A DNA stretch of 57,345 nucleotides from Lachnospiraceae bacterium XPB1003 (GCA_900102065.1 FMVK01000003.1:284496-341840); one strand, 5' to 3'; counted from the stretch's first letter, positions 1 through 9,777 are shown. A program made the numbers and translations. Notes: a model not told the origin generated them from the sequence alone.

Positions 1-114
1 CAGCAGACAGGCTTCGGCCAGCCCGCACAGCCCGGCCAGTTCGGAATGAACCAGGGGCAGCAGACAGGCTTCGGTCAGCCCGGACAGCCCGGTCAGTTCG
101 GAATGAATCAGGGA
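1..114 (+). repeat. Two tandem 57-bp coding repeats
   Basis: Bases 1-57 and 58-114 are near-identical direct repeats that each encode a 19-residue unit (QQTGFGQP-A/G-QPGQFGMNQG). They differ mostly at third codon positions. A degenerate third unit (QTSFGQPNQFGQPG) follows. The array may extend to the left of the window. Confidence 0.85.
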
Positions 115-189
115 CAGACTTCCTTCGGACAGCCGAATCAGTTCGGTCAGCCCGGAAATGATCCTACAAACGGATCTGACAAACAGTAA
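1..189 (+). CDS. C-terminal end of a Gln/Gly/Pro/Phe-rich repeat protein (5' partial)
   Basis: The reading frame is open from the first base to a TAA at 187-189, so only the last 62 residues are visible. They are almost entirely Gln, Gly, Pro, Phe and Asn, with the recurring pattern QxGFGQPxQPGQFGMNQG followed by a short hydrophilic end (NGSDKQ). There is no membrane segment or catalytic motif in this piece. Such low-complexity tails in Lachnospiraceae often follow a membrane or zinc-ribbon domain, but the upstream domain lies outside the window, so no function is assigned. leuC starts 31 bases downstream behind its own ribosome binding site. Confidence 0.75.
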   Translation, partial: QQTGFGQPAQPGQFGMNQGQQTGFGQPGQPGQFGMNQGQTSFGQPNQFGQPGNDPTNGSDKQ

Positions 190-219
190 TTTACCCGCGA
201 AGAAGGAGGCGGATCAATA

Positions 220-1479
220 ATGGGAATGACAATGACACAGAAGATACTTGCTCACGGAGCAGGGCTTGAGAAGGTAGAAGCAGGCCAGCTTATCATGAGT
301 AAGTTAGATCTCGTACTGGGTAATGATATTACCAGCCCGGTAGCGATAAAAGAGATGGGGAAGTTCAACAAGACATCTGTATTCGATAAGGATAAGATCG
401 CTCTTGTTCCCGACCATTTTGTGCCGAATAAGGATATCAAGTCGGCAGAACACTGCAAATGCGTTCGCGAATTTGCAAGAAAGAATGATATAACAAATTA
501 TTTTGAAGTAGGTGAGATGGGAATCGAACATGCACTTCTTCCGGAAAAAGGACTTACGGTTCCCGGAGATGTGATCATCGGTGCTGATTCACACACATGC
601 ACATATGGTGCTCTCGGAGCATTTTCAACAGGTGTTGGATCGACTGATATGGCAGCAGGAATGGCTACCGGTGAAGCATGGTTCAAGGTACCTGCGGCTA
701 TCCGTTTTGTACTCACGGGAAAGCCTGCAAAGTGGATTTCCGGTAAGGACATCATCCTTCATATCATCGGAATGATCGGTGTTGACGGTGCGCTTTATAA
801 ATCTATGGAATTCACAGGCGACGGAATACAGTATCTTTCAATGGATGATCGTTTTACCATCGCCAACATGGCTATCGAAGCAGGCGGAAAGAACGGTATC
901 TTCCCTGTCGATGATATCACGAAGGAATACCTCAAGGAACATACAAAGCGTGAGTGGACAGCTTTTGAAGCGGATGAAGATGCTGTTTATGACGAGGAAT
1001 ACGTGATCGAGCTTGATAAGCTTAAGCCCACCGTATCATTCCCTCATCTTCCCGAGAATACTCATACTATCGATGACTGCGGCGATATCGCTATCGATCA
1101 GGTAGTAATCGGTTCATGCACGAATGGAAGGATCGCTGATATGAGAACGGCTGCAGAGATCCTCAAAGGAAGACATATTGCAAAGGGCATGCGTTGTATC
1201 GTGATACCTGCTACACAGAAGATATACATGCAGGCTATGGAGGAAGGTCTTCTCAAGATCTTTATCGAGGCCGGTGCGGTAGTGAGTACGCCTACATGCG
1301 GTCCGTGCCTTGGCGGATATATGGGTATTCTTGCAGAGGGCGAGCGTTGCGTTTCCACAACCAACAGAAACTTTGTCGGACGTATGGGACATGTAAAGAG
1401 TGAGATATACCTTGCAAGTCCCGCTGTTGCGGCTGCTTCAGCTATAGCAGGAAAGATCGCATCACCTGAGGATATTTAA
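220..1479 (+). CDS. leuC: 3-isopropylmalate dehydratase large subunit LeuC
   Basis: LeuC is the large subunit of isopropylmalate isomerase, which interconverts 2- and 3-isopropylmalate in leucine synthesis in the cytoplasm. The 419 residues match the short (about 420 aa) LeuC/aconitase-type class. The three Fe-S ligands are visible: Cys300 in VIGSCTNGR and Cys360/Cys363 in PTCGPCLGG. The substrate-region motif [13 protein letters not shown] lies near residue 121. An AAGGAGG ribosome binding site precedes the chosen ATG; a second ATG two codons later is possible. The small subunit gene leuD follows after 16 bases, so the two are almost certainly co-transcribed. A homoaconitase-like substrate cannot be excluded from sequence alone, but the leuD partner makes leucine synthesis most likely. 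Confidence 0.95.
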   Translation: MGMTMTQKILAHGAGLEKVEAGQLIMSKLDLVLGNDITSPVAIKEMGKFNKTSVFDKDKIALVPDHFVPNKDIKSAEHCKCVREFARKNDITNYFEVGEMGIEHALLPEKGLTVPGDVIIGADSHTCTYGALGAFSTGVGSTDMAAGMATGEAWFKVPAAIRFVLTGKPAKWISGKDIILHIIGMIGVDGALYKSMEFTGDGIQYLSMDDRFTIANMAIEAGGKNGIFPVDDITKEYLKEHTKREWTAFEADEDAVYDEEYVIELDKLKPTVSFPHLPENTHTIDDCGDIAIDQVVIGSCTNGRIADMRTAAEILKGRHIAKGMRCIVIPATQKIYMQAMEEGLLKIFIEAGAVVSTPTCGPCLGGYMGILAEGERCVSTTNRNFVGRMGHVKSEIYLASPAVAAASAIAGKIASPEDI

Positions 1480-1495
1480 GGTAAAGGAGAGAAAG

Positions 1496-1984
1496 ATGAA
1501 AGCAGAAGGAAGAGTATTTAAATTCGGAGACAACGTTGATACTGACGTTATTATACCTGCACGTTACCTTAATTCATCAGACCCTGCAGAGCTGGCGGAG
1601 CACTGCATGGAGGATATAGATGCGGAATTTGTTAAGAAGGTAAAGAAGGGCGATATCATAGTGGCTGACAAGAATTTCGGATGCGGTTCTTCAAGAGAGC
1701 ACGCACCCATTGCTATCAAGGCAGCAGGTGTAAGCTGTGTTATCGCAGAGACTTTTGCCAGGATCTTTTACAGAAATGCCATCAATATCGGACTTCCTAT
1801 TCTTGAATGCCCCGAGGCTTCAAAGGCTATTAAGGCAGGAGATGAGGTTGTGGTTGATTTTGACAGCGGTGTGATAACAGATAAGACAACCGGTGAAGAA
1901 TTCAAGGGACAGCCTTTCCCTGAATTCATGCAGAAGATCATCAAGTCCGAAGGACTGATCAATTACATCAACAGCGAGAAGTAA
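1496..1984 (+). CDS. leuD: 3-isopropylmalate dehydratase small subunit LeuD
   Basis: LeuD is the swivel-domain subunit that completes the active site of isopropylmalate isomerase together with LeuC. The 162-residue length is typical of the short form that partners the 420-aa LeuC. The signature [12 protein letters not shown] is present near residue 60, and the N-terminus ([21 protein letters not shown]) is the usual start of the family. The ribosome binding site AAAGGAGA lies just before the ATG. The gene sits between leuC and ruvA and ends 2 bases before the ruvA start, so the leucine and recombination genes appear to share a transcript. Confidence 0.95.
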   Translation: MKAEGRVFKFGDNVDTDVIIPARYLNSSDPAELAEHCMEDIDAEFVKKVKKGDIIVADKNFGCGSSREHAPIAIKAAGVSCVIAETFARIFYRNAINIGLPILECPEASKAIKAGDEVVVDFDSGVITDKTTGEEFKGQPFPEFMQKIIKSEGLINYINSEK

Positions 1985-1986
1985 TA

Positions 1987-2607
1987 ATGTACGCTTATTT
2001 TAAAGGTACTCTTGCAAAGAAAAAGCAGGGAAGTATCATCCTGGAGACAGGCGGTATAGGATATAATATCGCCTATCCCGACGGGATGCTTGACTACCTT
2101 CCTTCGACAGGCGATGAGACAGTGATCTATACTTATACATCCGTGACACAGGATGCCATATCACTGTACGGATTCCCAAATGAAGATGCACTTGATATGT
2201 TCAAACAGCTTATCAAAGTAAGCAATGTGGGACCGAAGGCGGCGATGGCCATCTTATCAGTACTTAATCCGGACAGTGTGAGGATTGCTATTGCTACCGG
2301 AGATACCAAGGCGCTTGCAAAAGCTAAGGGTGTATCAACTAAGACTGCGGAACGTATCATCGTGGATCTTAAGAATAAGATTGAGCTTGGAGATATCGTT
2401 ACAGTCCCCGGTGTGAGTGTGGAAACCGCTTCCGGAGATGCAATGAACAGCAAGGCGGCAGAAGATGCGTGCGAAGCTCTTACAGCCCTCGGCTATGGCA
2501 GGAAGGAAGCGCTCAGAGTCGTATCGAAGGCATTACAGAAGGCAGGAGAAGACGCATCATCCGATGCGTTACTCAAGGCAGCATTAAGAGAGTTGAAGAC
2601 TCCTTAA
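1987..2607 (+). CDS. ruvA: Holliday junction branch migration subunit RuvA
   Basis: RuvA binds four-way DNA junctions as a tetramer and loads the RuvB motor. The protein is 206 residues, the usual length. It shows the OB-fold start MYAYFKGTLA, the paired helix-hairpin-helix region (LIKVSNVGPKAAMAILSV and ALAKAKGVSTKTAERIIVDLK), and a C-terminal domain III (EALTALGYGRKEALRVVSKAL) that contacts RuvB. The ATG follows the leuD stop by only 2 bases with no strong ribosome binding site of its own, which suggests translation coupled to leuD. ruvB follows after 9 bases. Confidence 0.96.
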   Translation: MYAYFKGTLAKKKQGSIILETGGIGYNIAYPDGMLDYLPSTGDETVIYTYTSVTQDAISLYGFPNEDALDMFKQLIKVSNVGPKAAMAILSVLNPDSVRIAIATGDTKALAKAKGVSTKTAERIIVDLKNKIELGDIVTVPGVSVETASGDAMNSKAAEDACEALTALGYGRKEALRVVSKALQKAGEDASSDALLKAALRELKTP

Positions 2608-2616
2608 GTAAGCATA

Positions 2617-3630
2617 ATGAAGAGAATGATCGAGACTTCCTTTACAGAGGAAGATGAAAAAACAGAACCCACTTTACGGCCACAGACTTTACAGAATTAT
2701 ATAGGGCAGCAGAAGATAAAAGATAATCTGGCTGTCTATATACAGGCAGCAAAAGAAAGAAAAGAACCACTGGATCATGCGTTATTTTACGGTCCGCCGG
2801 GATTGGGAAAGACCACTTTGGCAGGTATCATTGCCAACGAGATGGGTGTACATATGAAGGTGACCAGCGGCCCTGCTATTGAAAAGCCGGGAGAGCTTGC
2901 CGCCATACTCAATAACCTTCAGGAGGGAGATGTACTCTTTATCGATGAGATACACAGACTTCCCAGGACAGTAGAGGAAGTTCTTTACCCTGCAATGGAG
3001 GATTTTGAGATCGATATCATAATCGGCAAGAACGGAGAGTCTACCAGATCGGTAAGACTTGATCTGCCGAGATTTACACTTATCGCAGCTACAACAAGAA
3101 CCGGACTTCTGTCAGCACCCTTACGTGACCGATTTGGTCTGATAGAGCATCTGGAATTCTATACGGTAGAGGAGCTTAAGACCATTATCAGGAATTCGGC
3201 TAAGATCCTTGATGTAGAGATCGATGATGCCGGAGCAGAGGAAATGGCCAGAAGATCCAGAGGTACGCCGAGACTAGCCAACAGGATGCTTAAGCGTGTA
3301 AGGGATTTTGCGCAGATTAAGTTTGACGGTGTGATAACAAAGGACGCGGCGGAATATGCTCTTGATCTTATGAAGGTGGACAGAGACGGACTCGATCAGT
3401 TGGACAGGAACCTGCTGCTTACACTGATCAATAATTTTTCGGGCGGTCCCGCAGGTCTTGATACTCTGGCTGCGGCACTCGGAGAGGATGCGGGGACAAT
3501 AGAGGACGTTTGCGAACCCTATCTGTTACAGAACGGATATATTAACCGTACTCCAAGGGGAAGAGTGGCAACGGAAAAAGCCTATCTTCACTTTGGACTT
3601 GATTTCAAGGCTGACTCTGATTATAATTGA
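2617..3630 (+). CDS. ruvB: Holliday junction branch migration ATPase RuvB
   Basis: RuvB is the AAA+ hexameric motor that pumps DNA through the RuvA-bound junction. The 337-residue protein has Walker [10 protein letters not shown] at residues 59-67, Walker B FIDEIHR with Asp110, sensor I in AATTRTG, and the C-terminal winged-helix domain ending in [11 protein letters not shown]. It follows ruvA by 9 bases in the normal ruvAB arrangement. The region between the ruvB stop and zapA is 56 bases with no obvious terminator, so transcription may run on into zapA. Confidence 0.97.
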   Translation: MKRMIETSFTEEDEKTEPTLRPQTLQNYIGQQKIKDNLAVYIQAAKERKEPLDHALFYGPPGLGKTTLAGIIANEMGVHMKVTSGPAIEKPGELAAILNNLQEGDVLFIDEIHRLPRTVEEVLYPAMEDFEIDIIIGKNGESTRSVRLDLPRFTLIAATTRTGLLSAPLRDRFGLIEHLEFYTVEELKTIIRNSAKILDVEIDDAGAEEMARRSRGTPRLANRMLKRVRDFAQIKFDGVITKDAAEYALDLMKVDRDGLDQLDRNLLLTLINNFSGGPAGLDTLAAALGEDAGTIEDVCEPYLLQNGYINRTPRGRVATEKAYLHFGLDFKADSDYN

Positions 3631-3686
3631 TATTGGTTTACGTAATATTTTTATGAGACGGATTTAATCAGATAGGGAGTCTTGTC

Positions 3687-4106
3687 ATGTCGGAGAAAAA
3701 AGTTATCAAGGTCTTGATCGCAGATAAGGTCATGACTATGAGTGGCTACGAAAGCGAAGAATATATGCAGAAGGTAGCGGCTTATATCAATGACAAGATC
3801 GATGAGTATAAGGCGGTAACTTCTTTCAAAAGAGCGACTCCCGATATACAGCACAGATTGCTTGAGATCAATATAGCAGATGACTATTTCAAGGCTCAGA
3901 CCAGAGTAGATGAGCTGGAGGAAGAGATCAAGATCAAGAACAACGAACTTGATGATATAAAGCATGACAGCGTAAACAAGGCTATGATAGCCGACGAAAT
4001 GAAGAAAAAACTGGATCAGGCGCTTAAGGATCTTCGCGAAAGTGAGAAGAAAGTTGTAGAGCTGCAAACGGAGTTAAAGGTACGTGGCGTCGGAAATAAA
4101 AGATAA
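3687..4106 (+). CDS. zapA: ZapA-like cell division protein
   Basis: This 139-residue protein resembles ZapA, a small protein that bundles FtsZ protofilaments at the division ring. The first 90 residues carry the family pattern (IKVLIADKVMTMSGYESEEYMQKVAAYINDKIDE), and the remainder is a charged coiled coil rich in Glu and Lys (RVDELEEEIKIKNNELDDIKH onward). The combination of a short globular head and a long coiled coil fits ZapA. It overlaps the start of the U32 gene and lies upstream of ftsW and pbp homologues, which supports a division role. FtsZ binding is inferred from the family only. Confidence 0.85.
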   Translation: MSEKKVIKVLIADKVMTMSGYESEEYMQKVAAYINDKIDEYKAVTSFKRATPDIQHRLLEINIADDYFKAQTRVDELEEEIKIKNNELDDIKHDSVNKAMIADEMKKKLDQALKDLRESEKKVVELQTELKVRGVGNKR

Positions 4107-6312
4107 AAAACAATCAGATCACAAAAGCAGCTACCGTGAGGGGCTGCTTTTTTTACCGGAGCTGTTATCCCCGGCGGGAGATTATGAGACGGCTGTCGGT
4201 GCTCTTAATGCGGGCGCGGATGCGGTTTATCTTGGGGCATCCGCTTTTTCGGCACGCGCATATGCGAAGAATCTGGACACGGAAGAGATCATAGAGATCA
4301 TTCGTTATGCGCATCTTTTCGGGAAAAAGATCTATCTTACATCAAATATCCTCATGCGAAATTCGGAGCTTAAGGAGCTTCTTGATATAACAGACAGACT
4401 TTACGAAGCAGGCCTTGACGGATGTATCATCCAGGATCTCGGCGTGCTTTCTCTTTTTTCCGAGAGATATCCCGACATGGAGAGACATGCCAGCACACAG
4501 ATGGCGATCCTTTCATCTGCAGGTGCAAGGATGCTAAAAAAATACGGTGTAACGAGAGTAGTACCGGGCAGAGAGCTGTCGCTTGCAGAAGTGAAGGCGA
4601 TTAAAGCCGAAGGGCTGCAGGCAGAGTGCTTTATCCATGGTGCAATGTGCTATGGTTATTCCGGAAGATGCCTTATGAGTTCCCTGGCAGGCGGAAGGAG
4701 CGGGAACAGAGGAAGATGCGCAGGACCTTGCCGACAGTTCTACAGATGTGATGGCGGTGACGAGGGATACATCATCAGTATGAAGGATATGTGTTCCGTA
4801 AAAGCCATTCCTGAGCTTATTGATGCAGGGGTGGATTCCTTCAAGATAGAAGGTCGTATGAAAGATGCCGCTTACAGTGCCGGTGTTACAAGTGTCTACA
4901 GACATGTGATCGACGATTACATAAGGACCGGCAGGTTTATTCTGTCGAAGGACGATGAATATGCATTAAAGAATCTCTATATCAGGAGCGAGGTTCAGGA
5001 AGGATATTATTTCAAACATAACGGAAAGGACATGATATCTGTTGATTCACCGGCATATGTAAAAGTACCCGATGAGTTAAAAAGCGCTGTGCGTGAGAAG
5101 TTCTTGTCAGGCAGATTAAAGACTCCCGTATCCGCCAAGATCATCGTAAAAAAAGGAGAGGCGCTAACATTTGAATTAAATGCGGGAACATGCACGATCA
5201 CCAAAAAAGGTGACGTTGTTGATGCCGCATCTTCGAAGCCTACTCAGGATGATGTGATAAGAGAGAAGATCTGCATGACCGGGGCAACTGATTATGAGAT
5301 AACGGAACTTCTTATTGATAATGACGGAGAAAGTTTTGTTCCTATGAGAGCACTCAAGAAGATAAGAAGAAATGCCTTTGAAGAGCTGGCAGAGAGCGAA
5401 TCTTTTGGGAAGACAAATACAAGAAAGATCACAAAAGATATCGGTGACGGATTATCACTGATTGGGACTTCATCAAAAAGAGGAAAAAGAAAAGCGGCAT
5501 TGGAGCCTGTTTATTATGCCGGAGTCAGTGATGCAGGACAGCTCTCGGAAGTGATAAATTCAGGATTTATCGGAGCAGTGATAGTTCCGCTTGATCTGCT
5601 AACCGATAACGGTAATCTTGCAGAAGATATAAGGCAATCCGGGAAAAGCTTATATTTAAGGCTTCCGGGTATCGTCAGACAAAAGGATCTCGGAAGGATA
5701 AGAAAGAAATTAAATAAAGCTGTGGAGGAATATTGCCCGGACGGCGTATATGCAGACAGCTATGATGCATTGGCACTGGCAAGTGAGTTCTTTGAAAAGG
5801 AGAAGATACATACGGATCTTCATATGTATTCTTTTAATTCTTATTCCATAAGAGAACTGTTAACGGAAGCGGCGTATTATACCATTGATGTGGAATCAAA
5901 TATCCGTAATATCGAAGAGAAGTCGGAACCGGAGAATGCCGAACTTATAGCATATGGTCACATACCGGTAATGTATTCCGCTGGTTGTGTGATACTTACT
6001 GCAAAGGGCGGCTGTAACAGGAATGAGAACAGAACCTTTATATCGGATGAAAAAGGACACAGTTTTCCTGTGATCCCTGTCCATGAGTATTGCTATAACG
6101 TTATCTATAATTGTGTTCCAACATCTTTACATACAGTATTGGATGATGTGAAAGAAGCAGGGATAGCAAAGGTATTCAGACTTGAATTCACTGTTGAAAG
6201 TGAGGAGGATACACGCAGGATACTGAAATATTATGAGGACGGCGCGAGGGGGGATGCACCGGGATGCCTTAAGCAGTATACTAACGGACATCTTTTCAGA
6301 GGTGCAATGTAG
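4084..6312 (+). CDS. U32 family protein (RlhA/TrhP-like, annotated as peptidase)
   Basis: This 742-residue protein belongs to the U32 family, historically called collagenase-like peptidases. Characterised E. coli members RlhA and TrhP instead hydroxylate 23S rRNA or tRNA using prephenate-dependent chemistry and an Fe-S cluster. The core begins at LPELLSPAGDYETAVGALNAGADAVYLG. Four clustered cysteines suitable for a [4Fe-4S] site are at 189, 196, 212 and 216 (GAMCYGYSGRC and RCAGPC). The chosen start is a GTG at 4084, inside the end of zapA, with a GGAGTTAAAGG ribosome binding region before it. The 23-base overlap points to translational coupling. Length is closer to RlhA (about 650-750 aa) than to TrhP; the exact RNA target is unknown. 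Confidence 0.85.
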   Translation: MASEIKDKKQSDHKSSYREGLLFLPELLSPAGDYETAVGALNAGADAVYLGASAFSARAYAKNLDTEEIIEIIRYAHLFGKKIYLTSNILMRNSELKELLDITDRLYEAGLDGCIIQDLGVLSLFSERYPDMERHASTQMAILSSAGARMLKKYGVTRVVPGRELSLAEVKAIKAEGLQAECFIHGAMCYGYSGRCLMSSLAGGRSGNRGRCAGPCRQFYRCDGGDEGYIISMKDMCSVKAIPELIDAGVDSFKIEGRMKDAAYSAGVTSVYRHVIDDYIRTGRFILSKDDEYALKNLYIRSEVQEGYYFKHNGKDMISVDSPAYVKVPDELKSAVREKFLSGRLKTPVSAKIIVKKGEALTFELNAGTCTITKKGDVVDAASSKPTQDDVIREKICMTGATDYEITELLIDNDGESFVPMRALKKIRRNAFEELAESESFGKTNTRKITKDIGDGLSLIGTSSKRGKRKAALEPVYYAGVSDAGQLSEVINSGFIGAVIVPLDLLTDNGNLAEDIRQSGKSLYLRLPGIVRQKDLGRIRKKLNKAVEEYCPDGVYADSYDALALASEFFEKEKIHTDLHMYSFNSYSIRELLTEAAYYTIDVESNIRNIEEKSEPENAELIAYGHIPVMYSAGCVILTAKGGCNRNENRTFISDEKGHSFPVIPVHEYCYNVIYNCVPTSLHTVLDDVKEAGIAKVFRLEFTVESEEDTRRILKYYEDGARGDAPGCLKQYTNGHLFRGAM

Positions 6313-6320
6313 GATTTTAT

Positions 6321-8276
6321 ATGACTTTATTTTTTATCGAAATAGGAAAATATATCAATATCGTACTGGCAGGGATCTACTGCATTCTTGCATACATCTC
6401 TCTCGGCCGTAAGGATGAGGATGGACGTAACGGTATTTTTCATGTGCTTGAATTCATCACTATACTGTTGTTTTTGAGCGGCGTGACAGATCTGGCACTG
6501 GCAAATTCATATGCAGGCGACGATGTTGCCATGCGTAATGTGATACTCCTCGGTATTGCCGAAGCAGCGGGGCTCTTTGCTTTTGCGAGACTGATGTATC
6601 ATTTCTATCCTGAGATGAATCGTCTGCTCTTAGCCGATATGGAATTCATGCTCTGTATCGGATTCGTAGTATTGATGCGACTCAATTACAGACATGCGCT
6701 GCGTCAGTATATCATCATTGCGGCGGGGCTTGCTGTATCTATGTTTATCCCCTGGCTTATACACAGGATAAAGCTTATCCGGAAGACCGGCTGGATATGC
6801 GGAGTGGCAGGTGTCGCAGCACTGTTGGTCGTATATATTCATGGAAGTATCACTAACGGTGCCAAGCTTTCAATGAAGATATGCGGTCTGACTTTTCAGC
6901 CTTCCGAGATCATCAAGATACTGTTCGCCTTCTTTATCGCAGGCATACTTTATAAATCGGCAGGGTTCATTAAGATAGTCATTGCCACGGCCTGTGCATC
7001 AGCTTTGATACTGATCCTTACCATTTCCAGGGATCTGGGAATGGCTCTTATTTATTCTGTGATGCTGATCGCAATGATCTATATGGCAAGCGGCAAGATA
7101 AGATATGTACTCATAGGAACGGGAGCAGGCGCAGGAGCGGCAGTTGCTGCTTATAACCTGTTTTCACATGTTCGTGTGAGATTCAATGTCTGGATGGATC
7201 CATGGACGGACATAGACAATACCGGTTACCAGCTGACACAGTCTTTGTTTGCAATAGGTACAGGTAACTGGTTTGGAATGGGTATCGGTCGCGGTAAGCC
7301 GGCGACGATCCCGGATGTGGAAGATGATTTTATCTTTTCGGCTATTTCCGAAGAATCGGGATTGATATTCGGTATTATTCTTATCCTTGTTTGCCTGAAC
7401 CTCCTGATAACAATGCTTCTCATGGTCGGAAGAGTGCAGGACAGTTTTTTCAGGATAGCAGGAATGGGTATGGCAGTCTGCTACGGTATCCAGACTGTTC
7501 TTACGATAGGTGGTGGTACGATGTTTATCCCGCTGACCGGTGTGACACTTCCGCTCGTAAGTAATGGTGGAAGCTCTGCTATGGCGACGTTGTTGTTATT
7601 CGCTGTATTGCAGGGAATAAGCCTTATCAGAATGGATGAGATCTATGAGGGTACAAGCCCTGTAAAGAACGAGGAAGTTAAAAAAGAAAAGCCCGAGAAG
7701 AAAGAAAAAACTGATAATAAAGAAAAGCCTGAAAAGAAAGAGAAACCCGGGAAAAAGAATAAAGAGCCTCGAGAAAGCAAACGAAGAACAGGAGCGGGTG
7801 CAGCAACGAATGAAGAATCTCATGCTGAAGCCGGGGATGAAGGCGCTTACAGAGAAGCGTCGGAATATGAAGAAGATACATCATATGCCGGAGATGCTGA
7901 TGATGTCGAGTATGACGAAGAAGTGAGCGACGAAGAGTTCATCGACGAAGAAGATGATGAAGAATTCTCTGATGAAGATCGTGATCCCGAAGAAGAGGCT
8001 GATACGGACTACGATGATGAAGATGAGTACGAAGACGATGACGAGTACGAAGACGATGACGAGTACGAAGATGATGAATACGATGAAGATGATGACAGCG
8101 AGTACGATGATGACAACGAGTATGAGGATGACGAATTTACAGATGGCGAAATAGAAGAAGATCCTGAATACGAAGATTATGAGCTGTATTATCATCAACG
8201 ACAGGATAAAGGCATGTCTGAACCGGTGGATGAAGATTATGCCGATGAGTTCGATGACAGCGATAAGAAGTTTTAA
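6321..8276 (+). CDS. FtsW/RodA/SpoVE family glycosyltransferase with long charged C-terminal tail
   Basis: SEDS proteins polymerise lipid II into glycan strands with a partner class B PBP. Residues 1 to about 430 form the multi-spanning membrane core, with the conserved loop near SRDLGMALIYSVMLIAMIY, the GMGIGRGKP region and the C-terminal LPLVSNGGSSAMATLLLFAVLQGI motif. After that comes a cytoplasmic tail of about 218 residues: first a Lys/Glu/Pro-rich stretch (about 450-490), then a highly acidic Asp/Glu/Tyr-rich stretch to the end. The family is normally about 370-470 aa, so the tail is unusual. A PBP gene follows after 24 bases, the classic SEDS-bPBP pairing. Whether it serves division, elongation or sporulation cannot be decided here. 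Confidence 0.9.
   Translation: MTLFFIEIGKYINIVLAGIYCILAYISLGRKDEDGRNGIFHVLEFITILLFLSGVTDLALANSYAGDDVAMRNVILLGIAEAAGLFAFARLMYHFYPEMNRLLLADMEFMLCIGFVVLMRLNYRHALRQYIIIAAGLAVSMFIPWLIHRIKLIRKTGWICGVAGVAALLVVYIHGSITNGAKLSMKICGLTFQPSEIIKILFAFFIAGILYKSAGFIKIVIATACASALILILTISRDLGMALIYSVMLIAMIYMASGKIRYVLIGTGAGAGAAVAAYNLFSHVRVRFNVWMDPWTDIDNTGYQLTQSLFAIGTGNWFGMGIGRGKPATIPDVEDDFIFSAISEESGLIFGIILILVCLNLLITMLLMVGRVQDSFFRIAGMGMAVCYGIQTVLTIGGGTMFIPLTGVTLPLVSNGGSSAMATLLLFAVLQGISLIRMDEIYEGTSPVKNEEVKKEKPEKKEKTDNKEKPEKKEKPGKKNKEPRESKRRTGAGAATNEESHAEAGDEGAYREASEYEEDTSYAGDADDVEYDEEVSDEEFIDEEDDEEFSDEDRDPEEEADTDYDDEDEYEDDDEYEDDDEYEDDEYDEDDDSEYDDDNEYEDDEFTDGEIEEDPEYEDYELYYHQRQDKGMSEPVDEDYADEFDDSDKKF
8025..8069 (+). 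repeat. Two and a half 18-bp coding repeats in the acidic tail
   Basis: The unit GAGTACGAAGACGATGAC is present at 8025-8042 and 8043-8060 and half again at 8061-8069, encoding EYEDDD units. Degenerate versions continue to about 8140. The exact repeats suggest expansion by slippage or unequal exchange, so tail length may vary between strains. Confidence 0.85.
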
Positions 8277-8300
8277 GTTAAGCAATCATAAAAACAATTA

Positions 8301-9773
8301 ATGCTCATGAAAAAAGATTGGGAAAAAAAGAAAAAGATCAAAAATAGTAACTATCCGGGATGGTCTGCGGCATTGATAACAATTATCATGTTTGCCGTTA
8401 TATTTGCGGCTATGATAGTTAATGTCTTCATGTTTCAGTCTAAAGACAGAAGTGTTGTTTATACCAATTCTTACAATCATGACCGTATGGATATCATCAA
8501 GACCAGGATCAGCAGGGGAACGATCTATGCTGCTGACGGAAGCGTTCTTGCTAAATCGGTTGAAGATGATGAAGGAAATGAGATAAGAGAATATCCGTAC
8601 GGTGAAGTATTCGCTCATCCTGTCGGCTTTTGCCAGAAGGGGGTCATGGGTATTGAAAGAGATATGCAGCCTTATCTGATGAGTACAGGTATCAGTATCT
8701 CCGAGCAGCTCGATAATGCGATGAATGATAAGAAGAATCCCGGAAATAATGTTTATACAACACTGAATCCGAAGCTTCAGGAAGCAGCGTTTAAAGGCCT
8801 GGGGGATAAGACCGGTGCCATCATAGTTACCGAAGCTAAGACCGGAAAGATTCTTGCTATGGCATCTACGCCGTGTTTTGATCCTAATGAAATTGAATCG
8901 AAATGGGATGAAATCTCGAAAGATGAGGATAACAGTCCGTTGTTAAACCGTGCATCGCAGGGCTTATATCCCCCGGGATCCACATTTAAGATACTGACAG
9001 CAGCAGAATTTATAAGAGAATATCCCAAGGATTGGAGAAATTATACTTTTTCATGTTCGGGTAAATTCACATTCGGAGACGAATCTGTAAGCTGTTTCCA
9101 TGGCAGTGTACACGGAGATGTGGACCTGAGCACTTCATTTGCCAAGTCCTGCAACAGCTCTTTTGCAAATATCGGAACAGAATTAAACCGGAAAAAATTT
9201 GCACAAATGCTTGCCGATATGAAGTTTAATGAGAAGCTTCCCGTGGAATTCGAATCTTCGATAAGCAGGATCTATTGGGATGTGGATATGAAGGATAAGG
9301 ATATGCTTCAGATTTCCATCGGTCAGTCCAGAACTATGATGAGCCCTCTGCATCTCAATATGATAACCCAGGCTGTGGCGAATGACGGAGAGATGTTATG
9401 TCCTTACCTTACGGAACGGGTAGAGAATGCAAATGGTCAGATCATCGCAGATTATAAGACAACAAGCCTCGGAAATGTACTGGATAAAAACGAAGCTGAT
9501 GTGATGCACGAACTCATGAGAGAGGTTGTTGTATCAGGTACCGGTGATGACCTGAATAACAGATCTTATACTGTTTCCGGAAAAACGGGTTCTGCGGAGA
9601 TTTCCGACAGCAGCACTTTAAGCCATGCCTGGTTTACGGGATATGCTCCGGCTGAGGATCCGGAGATAGTGATAACAGTGATAATCGAAAAGGGAGGGTC
9701 CGGCGGAGCTGTTGCCGCACCAATAGCAGGCGAAGTTCTGGATGTATATTTTGAGGGTGGATCAGAGGAGTGA
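8301..9773 (+). CDS. Class B penicillin-binding protein (transpeptidase)
   Basis: This 490-residue protein cross-links peptidoglycan outside the membrane. A basic cytoplasmic start (KKDWEKKKKIK) is followed by one membrane anchor (about residues 22-45). The transpeptidase motifs are all present: SxxK at Ser227 (PPGSTFK), SxN at Ser283 (SCN) and KTG at Lys428 (SGKTG). It resembles the PbpA/FtsI-like proteins paired with FtsW/RodA genes in clostridia and lies directly downstream of one here. ATG codons at 8301 and 8307 are both possible; neither has a strong ribosome binding site. The pedestal region is short compared with FtsI. Confidence 0.92.
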   Translation: MLMKKDWEKKKKIKNSNYPGWSAALITIIMFAVIFAAMIVNVFMFQSKDRSVVYTNSYNHDRMDIIKTRISRGTIYAADGSVLAKSVEDDEGNEIREYPYGEVFAHPVGFCQKGVMGIERDMQPYLMSTGISISEQLDNAMNDKKNPGNNVYTTLNPKLQEAAFKGLGDKTGAIIVTEAKTGKILAMASTPCFDPNEIESKWDEISKDEDNSPLLNRASQGLYPPGSTFKILTAAEFIREYPKDWRNYTFSCSGKFTFGDESVSCFHGSVHGDVDLSTSFAKSCNSSFANIGTELNRKKFAQMLADMKFNEKLPVEFESSISRIYWDVDMKDKDMLQISIGQSRTMMSPLHLNMITQAVANDGEMLCPYLTERVENANGQIIADYKTTSLGNVLDKNEADVMHELMREVVVSGTGDDLNNRSYTVSGKTGSAEISDSSTLSHAWFTGYAPAEDPEIVITVIIEKGGSGGAVAAPIAGEVLDVYFEGGSEE

Positions 9774-9777
9774 GATG

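Noticed and set aside
1-114. Tandem 57-bp repeats considered as CRISPR or minisatellite DNA
   Set aside because: The units are contiguous without spacers and keep a coding frame, so they are protein repeats.
3651-4067. A 138-codon minus-strand frame opposite zapA
   Set aside because: The plus-strand ZapA pattern and its coiled coil are convincing; the antisense frame has none.
8025-8140. Short repeats considered as a CRISPR array or regulatory repeats
   Set aside because: The 18-bp units are coding, without spacers, and in frame with the SEDS protein tail.
7881-8285. Minus-strand frame that looks like a very hydrophobic membrane protein
   Set aside because: It is the complement of the GAT/GAA-rich acidic tail, which always reads as Ile/Val/Phe on the other strand.
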